A stretch of 64,000 bases of DNA. Origin: Gymnothorax reevesii (lineage: Eukaryota; Chordata; Actinopteri; Anguilliformes; Muraenidae). The notes below the pieces were generated by a model, which did not search any database, was not told the DNA's origin, and saw nothing but the letters and a program-made list of their open reading frames with translations. Shown here piece after piece: positions 11,510-21,159 of the stretch. Where the stretch lies: assembly GCA_029721435.1 (NCBI GenBank), contig CM056584.1:12981739-13045738 (forward strand), written 5' to 3'. The stretch's first letter is position 1. The number at the start of each line of letters is the position of its first letter. The translations under genes were made by a program, and so were the position numbers.

Positions 11510-11910
11510 GTTAGTCGAAGGGGTGGCTAAATTGCTCCTGCAGCCAGCGCTAATTGTAGAGTGGTCAGGTAATTGTATCTCGGCAAACCAGTTTACAAAG
11601 TGGGAACAAATGTGGGCTTGTGAGCGAGCGCAATCATGCGCAGATATCTCGTAATTATACGGCACTCGACTCCACGCACAGAAAATAATCAATCGTAAAG
11701 GTAACAAGTTTAGATGGCGCGAAAGAGTGTGTCCTTTATGTTGCTTTAGATATTAACACCTCTTGAGGTCTTGGAGGGGTACTGCAGCAGCGCTAGGCAG
11801 AACAAACCACCCTTTTTCATGAAAACAGCGAGGCTAAAAATAGCTAATTCTGCGCCGCTCACCTCTGACTTTCAATGAGCAGGTTGTAAATTTCAGTGAG
11901 GTGGGATTAG
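11510..11910. promoter_or_regulatory. Candidate regulatory patch with homeobox cores and a MEF2 site
   Basis: A compact, non-repetitive tract carries TAATTG near 11550 and 11570 and TAATTA near 11655. It also has an exact MEF2 consensus, CTAAAAATAG, at 11834-11843, immediately followed by CTAATT. No promoter or gene is visible nearby. Motif matching alone is weak evidence, and sequence conservation would be the real test. Confidence 0.22.
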
Positions 11911-12752
11911 AGGCTGTGTGTTTGGGAAGGACAGGCTGTTTGAGGAACGGGTGGAGGAGTGGGGTGGAGATGGTGGATGCTAGTGTTTGGAACAGCTCCC
12001 TTGCAAGTTAGATGTGAAATGTCTGTGATCTTTTCCCCATTGTAAGACTTTTGTTTCCCCTGATTGGCAGCTCAGTGTCTTCCTTGATGGACCTTGACTG
12101 AGTTGAAGATTTTTTTTTCTGGCCTGATAAATTGGTCATTTGAATTTGGGAATGCTTTGTGGAAACTGAATTCTGTAACAGGCACATAGAGTTAATCCCC
12201 TTTTCAAGCAATGACTAACTCACAATATGTTCTCCCAAGTGAGAGATTATCAGATCACCTTTTGTCTTTTTTTTGCAAGAAACAATCTTAAATCTTACAA
12301 TCGAGTGCAGACCAAACGACCTGGCATTTCAGCGATGTCAGTTATATGAAGTACTTGCTTATCATAATTTTTCTGTTGTGATATGCTGACGGGTGCTGTC
12401 AGAGAGTTGTGCAATAAACTTGACGTGTCACCTAATAAACACCCATCAGGTTTTCTCATTAAAATGTCATTTCAAAAAGACAACTGATAAAATCTCTGGC
12501 ACGCAATTGAGTCCTGTGGTGAAACTGTATACCTGTAAACAAACTTGAAAACACTTCAGTTTGTAGATGCAGGGAGGAGAAAATCCGTAAACCTTCTCAA
12601 ACATTTTTAGTTTTATGATCAGATTTTTACAACTTGATTGCTGACAATATCTAAAATAATTACTTTCTATCTATTGCTTAGTTCCTACTTTCGTGCGCTC
12701 CGTTACCAACTCCACGATGGGCCATTCGTAGCTGATCGTGGAACTTCTCTGA

Positions 12753-12800
12753 AGGTGCTTTCGCACCGGACGCGAAACGAATTTTCATGTGAAAGCAGCT
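12753..12800. mobile_element. Internally deleted MITE (two ends joined)
   Basis: AGGTGCTTTCGCACCGGACG with GCGAAACGAATTTTC resembles the left end of the MITE at 13974-14135 (both share GACGCGAAAC.AATTTT). GAAAGCAGCT followed by TAA matches that element's right end. The interior is missing, leaving about 48 bp. Confidence 0.5.
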
Positions 12801-12827
12801 TAAAACTTCAGGTTTGGGTACGAGGAG

Positions 12828-13027
12828 ATGCGATGATCACGATCGACAATTAATCGTGTTGATCTTAGAAAATTTTTGAACCATCCAAAACTTTTCTACG
12901 ATCAACACGGTTGCCACAAATGACCTCAAGATGTGATAAGATCTGATAAGATCACCACGATTACGCCACGATTAAGACCACGATTTCAATCGTGCCGCGA
13001 ATCGTGATCGTGGGAACCCAGCATTAG
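12828..13027. mobile_element. ATCGTG-rich MITE-like element with internal hairpin
   Basis: Dense repeats of ATCGTG and its complement CACGAT run from about 12838 to 13015. The segment ends GGGAACCCAGCATTAG, which matches a TGGGTTCCCACG-type end that I know from teleost MITEs. Inside, 12854-12878 pairs with 12886-12910 (25-nt arms, few mismatches, 7-nt loop). The left boundary is uncertain and no target duplication is clear. Confidence 0.5.
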
Positions 13028-13373
13028 AGGGTAAAAAATCCCATCCTCCCCTCTCTGTTATGGTCTATTCAATCCAGCCAAGATAACAAGACTATTTAGT
13101 GCTTAATTTCCTTATCTATGCAATCGCTTTACCCATCAAATGTTTTTTTTATTTTATTATTATTTTTTCACTTTACTCTCTGTTTTTGTTCATGTTTTTA
13201 GTCAAACATGACCACATCCAACTTCAGTATCTATTTTTTTTTCCATCTGTAAATACTTTAAATTGTGGTTGTCCAAAACTTTTTGTGTAGGTTATAAGCA
13301 CAGTAAAATAGTCAGCATGCCGTCAAGCATATGTGCAGGAATATAAATATACTGGGCTGTAACTTCTTGGCAC

Positions 13374-13690
13374 AGCGTAGGGTGGTGCAGCTTGGCGCAG
13401 CCCACGCATTGGTAATTTCGTCCAGTGCAGCCCGTGCAGTGGTAATTTTGTGCGGTGCAAAACCGTGCGCAGCCACTTTCGCAATTTGGTAGACAGACGT
13501 GCACCGAGATGGGTGCGGTGGCGTAGTAGAGGGAGGTGTCATATATTTATCTTGACGCAGTAACAATTTCATGGATAAAGGCTCCGCTGAAACTCCGCAG
13601 AGCGTTCACCAGCTCCAACCTGGTTTACTTTCTGTGCAGTGGTAATTTGGCTGACCGGCGCACATGTCACAGAAACCTCACAGGTAGGTT
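13374..13690. repeat. Repeat-derived segment with GTGCAGTGGTAATTT words
   Basis: The word GTGCAGTGGTAATTT, or a close variant, occurs near 13406, at 13434 and at 13634. It lies amid GTGCGGTGC, CGCAGCC and similar GC-rich short words. The pattern suggests a degraded DNA transposon or MITE related to elements with GTGC-rich ends. The element limits are not readable. Confidence 0.4.
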
Positions 13691-13973
13691 TCCAGAATGT
13701 CAGGCACATTTCAATGCAATAAATTATTAAAGGAGCCACTATTTCATGTAACTATCTGAATCAGGACATAAATTATAGTATCTATATCAATTGTCCTGAT
13801 GTCAGATCAAAGGCGGTTGGAGTAATGGAAACTCGACCTGGCTTAATCAACGCAGCTGAATCTGTGATGCAAACTAACGACTTCACATCTTTCTCAGCCA
13901 ACCACAAACTGCCTCGGCATAAGGCAGTGCGTATATGTACATATATATAATGCTTGCATTCTATGCTTAGTAA

Positions 13974-14135
13974 AGCCACTTGCACAGTGGACGCGAAACT
14001 AATTTTTCGTACGACTGGTTACATTCAAAGTCAATGTAAAGACGCGAATACACTTGTGTATTTGCATCTTTGCATTGACTTTGAATGTAATCTGTCGTGC
14101 GAAAACTTTGTTTCACGTCCAGTGTGCAAGCAGCT
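13974..14135. mobile_element. MITE with TAA target duplication (PIF/Harbinger-like, 162 bp)
   Basis: TAA flanks the element on both sides (13971-13973 and 14136-14138). The ends are AGCCACTTGCACAGTGGACG and, on the other strand, AGCTGCTTGCACACTGGACG. The whole element is close to one palindrome, with TTACATTCAAAGTCAATG pairing with CATTGACTTTGAATGTAA. A 3-bp TWA target duplication is characteristic of PIF/Harbinger elements. That assignment is inferred, because there is no coding sequence. Confidence 0.82.
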
Positions 14136-14138
14136 TAA

Positions 14139-16026
14139 TACTACTATTATTGTCACTTAGGTTTTTAGTGGGGGAAAGGAATACAGCCTGATTGCTATGA
14201 TCTTGTACTGAGTTAAGATCACATATTGAAAATAAATGTGTAACGTATCTTGCATTATTGTTCATGCATGTTAATCCCAAAATTTTAAGCAGCAACAGGG
14301 TGTAATAATAGGAACACGCTATCCATCGTTTCTCTTCCCAATGATGCAGACCACTATGTAAGGTTTAACATCGGAAAATATGGTAGGACTGACATTAGTA
14401 AATCACAATGTACAATAATGGTAACTGTATAGACAAAAACTGTCTACTGTATAGAGGTGACCAATATTGGTATGTTTTTCAGCGACAGAGACATGCCAGT
14501 AGTTGAGAAGGATCAACTTGTAATTGTTGAGTCTTGGGCCTGATTCATCCTGGCTATGGGGAGATCTAAATAAACAATGTCTTCATAGTGAATGATTCAG
14601 GTATTCTCCGACACAAAATGGTCTTTCAATGAAGTGGATGTTGTCTTAGTTATGCGTAGTCTTGAAAGAATCTGAGTCTGTTGGTCTTAATTGTCTAATG
14701 TGGTTACAAAAGACGGTGGGCTAGTGTGGACACTGGGTCAAATGGTGGCTTTTTAGTTAGCCTCTCTATTCAAAGCTCATATATTCAATTACTGATCTGA
14801 GAAACTGCATTTTTGGTGGCCTGGAAATCTTCCCGGTGGTAAAAGTTGGGATATCCCACCGTAAAATACACCCAGACCCAAACACGGCCTCTTTTCTGCA
14901 GTGCTCCGCTGCTGTTAATTTCAACAGTTTTCTTTACATTGAGAATTCCACCAGTGTGCAGAAAAACCCAAGTTAATTGCCTGAGTTATTAATAATAAAA
15001 AGGTCAACAAATTTGAAAGCAAATGCTAACCTGGAAATTATTTTCCTTTCAAATGGGGGGTCCATTTAAAGCATGTGATGGATGTTTTGGTTATGCCACT
15101 GACATCTTAATTGCTATGGGTGGAAAACACAAGGTGTACTGGAACAAAATGTGACTTTCCCACTGGAAATGCAGCGGGATGTGTAATTAATAGAATTATG
15201 CAGAGAACTCTTAGATGAACAGTAATTTGCTGAGTGACTTGGTTTTTCAATCCCATATTTGCCAATGGGGTAAGAAATGTAAACTCCTCAAGCGAACAGT
15301 AACGTAAAGCAAGCCTGTATCTCCTTGAAAGGGAAATTATGAGTCTCATTCGAAGATTCGAACACTAGATCAGAAAGATTTTAATTTTTTTTCACATCGA
15401 AGGTGTTTTTTCCCTCAACATAATTGCCTTACTCTGATGTATTCTTTACAAACTAAACCTCAAATTCAGTTTAGAGCTCTGTGACTTTCTGTGCAAAAGT
15501 AAAACCTATGCATATTTGACAAAGCTGTCACTGGGTGCACCGTATTTTGCAAATGCATTTCAAAACAGCACTATTAAACAGGTATTTCATTTCATCTTCT
15601 CAGTTGTAAATTGGATACTAGGTTTTGGAATTCATAATAATTCAATTTTTATTTTATTTAGTTTTTTAGTGGTCTGTTCTAGTCGAAGGCCGAAAACACT
15701 TACCCTCTGTGACGGACAGAATCGCTAGCTCTGCTACTTTTGCGGAATTCAATTATTGCGGAGTCAGCACATGCAGAGGCCACTTGCTGGACGATGTCTG
15801 GTAACTGCATAAGACTACAACCTCCTCATAGAGACCAAGCCAATGTATTAGCTTTGCAGTGAGATTCACATTTGGTTCTTTAGGGGAGGACATTTAAGAC
15901 CTAAAGGCCCAATTTTATGGCACATTTGTCGCTTTACGATACATAACTTGCACCCCGCAAATAAATTTTTTATCACTCTCTTGTCCTCATTACCATTCAC
16001 AATTAACTTTCAGATAGCCATGGTGT
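14139..16026. other. Unassigned noncoding stretch
   Basis: AT-rich sequence with no recognised gene, repeat family or strong motif. Confidence 0.55.
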
Positions 16027-16110
16027 AATTGAAGCACTGATTACTAAAACCCCACTAGTCAAGTCAAGTCAAGTGTGACTTATGGGGTTTTAGTAGTAGG
16101 TGCTTCAATT
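16027..16110. mobile_element. 84-bp hairpin MITE, copy 1
   Basis: Ends AATTGAAGCACTGATTAC and TACTAAAACCCCA pair with the mirrored right end over about 28 bp with few mismatches. AAGTCA/TGACTT extends the stem. The centre holds four CAAGT pentamers, the first mutated to CTAGT. A sister copy at 60216-60304 is nearly identical over its whole length. The flanking DNA differs between the copies, so this is a mobile unit and not a segmental duplication. Confidence 0.85.
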
Positions 16111-17507
16111 GTTATTGTCACTCAGATACAAAGAGCAGTTTATTTGACTGACATTCAGAACTGTCCAATGAAACAATTTAGTCAGGACAATCTAAGTTCA
16201 CTTGCTGAGAAAAGCTATTGAATAGTAGTGAACTTAGCAGGAATGCCGGCAACTGTTGTTTGGCTGCTTAAAGAGAGTTAAATAACTCATAAACAATTAC
16301 AGGTTCATAAAACTGCAGTGGACTTGCTTTCAATGGCCACATCGTTAGGTAGCTCATATTGGGTGATACCCAATTATGCCCCCAGAAGTCTTTGCCAAAT
16401 GGGTTCAACAGAGTAGGAAGCATTTCTGAGGTTGCTCGGACCTGATACATGCCACATGTTTTGCCAAATGTTTCTGCCGCACATTCACGAAGTTAACATG
16501 CCATTACATCTCTTGACAAGGTGTGGGATTGAAGTATCAGAAAAGGACAGATCATTTTGCACTATCTCTTTATCAGCTTGCACAAAGCCTGCTGGGTCAA
16601 TCGTATGGGTCAATCTTGAGTTGCATTATCTGACTTTCTTTCTTCTGAACATTTTCTGGTCAGAAACATAAAACTTGTCAGATAGACTATGATTTATTAT
16701 ACAATTAGAATGCAGGAATGCTTTTAAAGCATATTTTTTTTTTAAGTCACGTTGAGTTATCATGCCTCTCGTCCATGTAAAGTTCCAAGTCTTGGGGGTG
16801 CTTGGCCAGGCTGTGTCTCAATTCATTGCCCTCTTTGCCATGTCGAGTCCCGAGTTGTAAAATGTGTGACTAGAATCAGACCGAGTGGAAGTCATGTGAC
16901 TTGAGGCCACAATTCTGGTCTTAATTATCAGCCAAACTGTGCAATCAAGCTCAGATGAAACAAAAACCAGACATCCCTGCTGCTCCAAGACCTGGATGAC
17001 ATATCGCTGCCCTAAAAATGCAGCTAAATCTGTATTTTGGCCTTGTTTGAAATAAATTGAAGTATCTTGGCAGTGGTGTTCTTCTGTCAGCTCAAAATAA
17101 AAACATGAAATAAAATCGAGAAGTACATATGCACAATTTCTTTGATAGGTATTTTTAAATTGGAAATGTAAACACGACCCAGAAGAGACAAGCTACTGCC
17201 CCTGGCCTTAAGAAAAACTTCTCAGTTTGGCCCATACTGATCACTCCAGGGCTGTCAAATGGCCTCGATTTTCCATAAACACTGTGAGAAATGGCATGTC
17301 TGTCACAGAGGAATCATAGAAAACTCAGCGATGGTGAAATCTGACCTGGAACCTCAGCTGTACATTGCAAATAATCTGGCTATTTAACTGAATTATGGGA
17401 TTTAGTTCACTTTTTTAAAACAGCAGAGGACAAAGAAGGCTAAGTTCATAACCCCAACACACGGTACGTGTCCAACAATATTCCAGGCCAAAAAAAAAAA
17501 GAACTTA
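16111..17507. other. Mostly unassigned, with a possible GAGTC-rich repeat
   Basis: At about 16840-16925, words such as GTCGAGTCCCGAGTTG, GTCATGTGACTTGAGGCC and CACAATTCTGG resemble a decayed copy of a common teleost GAGTC-rich dispersed repeat. The remainder shows no recognised feature. Confidence 0.4.
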
Positions 17508-17515
17508 CAAAATTT

Positions 17516-17809
17516 GGTAACACTTTACATGAAGGTATCTTCATAAGAGTGACATGACACTGTCATAACTGTTACATGACACAGTCATGAATGTGTCATA
17601 CACGTTTTGATGTCATAAATGTTTATGACTGTTGTCATTAAGAGTAATTTGGTTTTTGTAATGAGAAGTTGACTTTGTTTGGGTTGTCTCGAGTCATAAA
17701 TGTTTATGACATTGACATAATGTTTATGACATGTTCACGACTGTGTCATATAACAGTTATGATAGTGTCATGTCACTCTTACGTCGATACCTTCAAGTAA
17801 AGTGTTAGC
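17516..17809. mobile_element. MITE, 294 bp, perfect 8-bp target duplication
   Basis: CAAAATTT occurs at 17508-17515 and again at 17810-17817, directly abutting the element. The ends read GGTAACACTTTACATGAAGG and, reversed, GCTAACACTTTACTTGAAGG. Inverted similarity continues inward through GTATC, AGAGTGACATGACACT and ATAAATGTTTATGAC. It carries no coding sequence. This family of GGTAACACTTTA-ended palindromic elements is frequent in teleosts. The 8-bp duplication fits hAT or P-type enzymes, but I cannot assign the superfamily from the ends alone. Confidence 0.9.
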
Positions 17810-17817
17810 CAAAATTT

Positions 17818-20606
17818 CTTTCCCCAAACTTGTTGCCATGGAACACGTAGAATCTGACTTGGAGGATAAAAAAAAGTTCAGATTGAACTAAAACAAACTA
17901 AATTTACAATCAAGAATTGAAATTCGAAGGCAAAAGGAAGATTGGGTTTGGCTGGGGCTCTCCAAGTCCCCTCAATGCAAAAGAACAAGGTCAGCAACCA
18001 GAGGTGAAAAATCCAGGTCTAAAAAGTAAAACTCGGAGTATTTTGTTTCAGTCGTCTGAATTTCAGCCGGGAATATAACTGATTAGTGAAATCTCGTCTG
18101 AGTTCATGGGTGGAAGTAATTCGTGGCACAACTTATACTTTCTGGCACCAGGACTTTCCACCTCTGTCAGCAGCTGAGTGTGAAGCCTGTGTCCCAGCCT
18201 GATCTTGCCCCACTGCTGACATCTCAAAAAGCAAAGCATCAAGGGAAGGCCATAACCAAATTGGTTTGAATGTATATTGGACTTCAACCAGTTGCCCAGT
18301 ATTGATTTCTCAGAATTCAAGTTTGCCAGAGAAAAGGGACTCGTCTGTGAATTTTATTCAATTTGGATTTTGTCCTCTTAGATCATTCATTGCTTAATTC
18401 AATCTATACTGTATGTCATGCATCAGTATGGTTCATATCACAACAAGTCATGCAATGAGGGTAATCTGAGGTACACCTTCTCTTATAAAGAGAGGAAAAT
18501 AAGCAAAATGCATCTTAATTTTAATTTGGCCAGCACTTAACCTACAGGGAGAAAACCCAGGTAGGTTAAAGAGCCAGTACAGGTGAGGGAAAAATAAATT
18601 TTAGATGTGGACCTAACAAATCACAGTGGGATTCTCTTCCTCTAAATTTCTGAAATTACACTATCCTCAGTTACCACTCATTCAAAATTGAGGGGAAAAA
18701 AGCACTTGCATAAAGATAATGCAAAGACAAACACGATAAAGCAGATTGAAACTTACTCAGTTATAATTCCTATTTTGTATTATTCTCCCAGGAAAGGAAT
18801 GCAAGGTATAGCTTAAAAACTGAGCAAGGGATTACATTTCTTACATTGTTTTACCCTGCTATGATGGATCACACAGGTTCCCCGAAATCCTATCATTTTT
18901 GTACCTTTCTTTTTTTTTTTATCAGGGTAAACACTTGGCTGCTGTCTTTAATGTGTGTTGTACTCGATCGTTGTCTGATGGAATGTGGGGTCTTGTCTGG
19001 GCTCCTCCCGGGGAATGTGCGGATCCATTGTGCTCCAGCGGAATGAATGCTCTGTTTACTCAGATCATCTTTTAGCCTCTTTAAAGGGATTAGTTTTTTT
19101 ATTCCCTCACTTTGGTAAGCAGGTGGGTGAAAAGGAAGGAGACCGGGAAACACACCTCCTGAGAGGGTTCTGACACAGTTCATTTGTAAATTGGACCTTT
19201 AATATTTTCCTTAATTCCGTAAGGATTATTTTAGCTTTGAGGTTTGGCGATACAAAAGCGAGCGATGTAACAACCATCACATGAACACAAGCAGGCTCGC
19301 CAGAGGATTCAACATTAAGTCCACATGCTGGTTGTGTGCCATCAGGAGCCTTTCATTTTATTGTTTTATGCTTTTTATTAACACTCGCATGAAAGTAAAT
19401 GAGAGGGAGCAATCCTGATTTCTTTAGGATGTGGAAAGGGGTATGGGTGCGGTATTCAGATGGCGCAATTAGCTATCGGCCCATAGACTGAGCCTTGGGG
19501 CACTCCAGTCTGGACAGCAGCCATAACAATTTTAAATATTATACAGGTGCGAAATGTTACCTGCAAGGGTTACGTTGATGTGCAAATATTTTTTTTCTGT
19601 ACCTTTGTAACGCTTAACGTTAACAGAACCCGCTACTATGAATGAGAAGTCAGCCTACAATTCTGCCATGAAGTGCGGGAAGGTGTTTTTCTCTCAATAT
19701 TGGATACAGGTGCAAGCGTTATCTGATACCCATGTTATTTAGCGGTCACTACCCTCTCTAACTGGCTTTTCATACCTAAATTTGCCTGATGATACTGTGA
19801 ACAGCTTCTGTATCAATGTGGGATTAGGGAACTTATGTGCTACTGAACATATTTGGACTGCTATATGCATATTTTTTGGATCTGTGCTCTGGTACACAGG
19901 ATTTCAATTTCACATTAGGCTTTAATGAAAAATTAAAATGCTGACTGTCTAGTGTGTGGTATTTACGTTCATATTGATTCAAACAAAGAGATAGCTCTAT
20001 TGTTCTCATGTTAACCATCCCCCAATTCCATGAAGGCAAGAATTATACGCTCAACTGAAAGGTTACTCTTCTGAAAATGAGAGAAGGGGACAACATGGGG
20101 ATGAGGATCACAAAATCCTTTTCAATGGCCATATTCCAATACAAGCGAAAATTAATATCACTAAATATCATGTTTTAGTGCCTAGTTCAGCCTTGATTCT
20201 TTCTCCAGTGGTTTACAGCCTTGCTATGGCAAGCAATAGATTCAAAACGGTTAGTTGAGAAATTCTAAGTATTGATATTATGCATCATAGCCAAATGTGT
20301 GAAGAAAGGGGCTTTTGAAAAGGATAAAGTGTGCTGCGCCAAGCTTTCCCAACCCAGAGCTTCCACTGTACAGGAGGCTGAATACCAAGCCACTCATAGG
20401 GATTGGCACTGCTGATTCAGCATAGTTATTCCTTACTCTCTGCCCCATCTCTGCATTTAAAGTGACCAAAGTTATCAGAAATGTGCAATTTATTTTTTCA
20501 GCTTGGTTGTTGAGAGTTCCATGTTTGTAGCACATTTTGTGCAGTTGAACTGATGGAATTTGTCAAGTTTTCCCCAGTGAAATTGGTTGCCACTTTTGTT
20601 TTTCAG
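17818..20606. other. Unassigned noncoding stretch with one small LINE scrap
   Basis: Apart from the reverse-transcriptase scrap near 19.48 kb, I see no gene or repeat family. The sequence is AT-rich with short A or T runs. Confidence 0.5.
19475..19520 (-). mobile_element. Tiny LINE reverse-transcriptase remnant
   Basis: On the minus strand a short frame reads TGVPQGSVYGP, matching the conserved GVPQGSVLGP block of LINE reverse transcriptases. Flanking frames do not continue the domain convincingly, so this is either a very old fragment or a chance match of ten residues. Confidence 0.35.
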
Positions 20607-20682
20607 GTCTGCTTTGTTGCCCCTACAGGATGAGACATCGCCAGTGTGCTTGTGCTCTTCCACTGTGTTCCTTCACGAGCCA
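20607..20682 (+). other. Exon-like segment with consensus splice sites
   Basis: A TTTTGTTTTTCAG acceptor ends at 20606 and a perfect GTAAGT donor starts at 20683, leaving 76 bp. Two of three frames are open across it (one reads SALLPLQDETSPVCLC). I do not recognise either peptide and cannot link it to another exon. Of the exon-like segments in the window, this one has the best splice signals. Confidence 0.2.
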
Positions 20683-21083
20683 GTAAGTGATTTTGGTGAA
20701 CTGCTGGCAACGGGGAACTGCGTAACCCGGGGCAGTTTTGAACCCACTCAACCTAAGCCTGGCAGCTTTTGCGAGAGTCGCTAGGGGTCCAGCCTGCATC
20801 CCCACCCAGTTTTTCACTTGCTGAGCCAATTAGGAGAAAAACTGGTCACATTTGTAAAGGAAGGACAGGAGGCTGCTGTGCCGTACTATAATGTGATTGT
20901 GTGAGCTCTGTTCTTGTGAATCAGAAAGGAATTGGTTTCTCTCTCTGCAATACATTTCAGTGTCTGTCACCAAAACAGCAATGTGTAGGAATGCTACCTA
21001 TCCTTTTATGATAGTTGATAGGTGCTGTCACTAGAAATGTGTCCTAATAAGTATGCGCCCTGGCTACCTTGCCATCAAGTCTG

Positions 21084-21150
21084 GCTCTTTGGTGATGTGG
21101 TCAGCGCGTGTGACTTTTACCTGGGAGTCTGGGGTTCACTTCTCTGCCTG
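21084..21150 (+). repeat. tRNA-derived SINE head
   Basis: An A-box-like TGGTCAGCGCGTG (21098-21110) precedes a B-box-like GGTTCACTTC (21133-21142), embedded in GGAGTCTGGGGTTCAC and GCCTGGGCCC. This is the layout of a tRNA-derived SINE promoter. The box spacing is short and no cloverleaf is intact, so it is not a functional tRNA gene. The 3' body runs into TG-rich sequence and its limit is unclear. Confidence 0.45.
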
Positions 21151-21159
21151 GGCCCTCCT

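Noticed and set aside
20623..20829. Second tRNA-SINE on the minus strand (TGGCTCAGC and GGGTTCAAAAC words)
   Set aside because: The box-like words are too far apart and no SINE body is recognisable.
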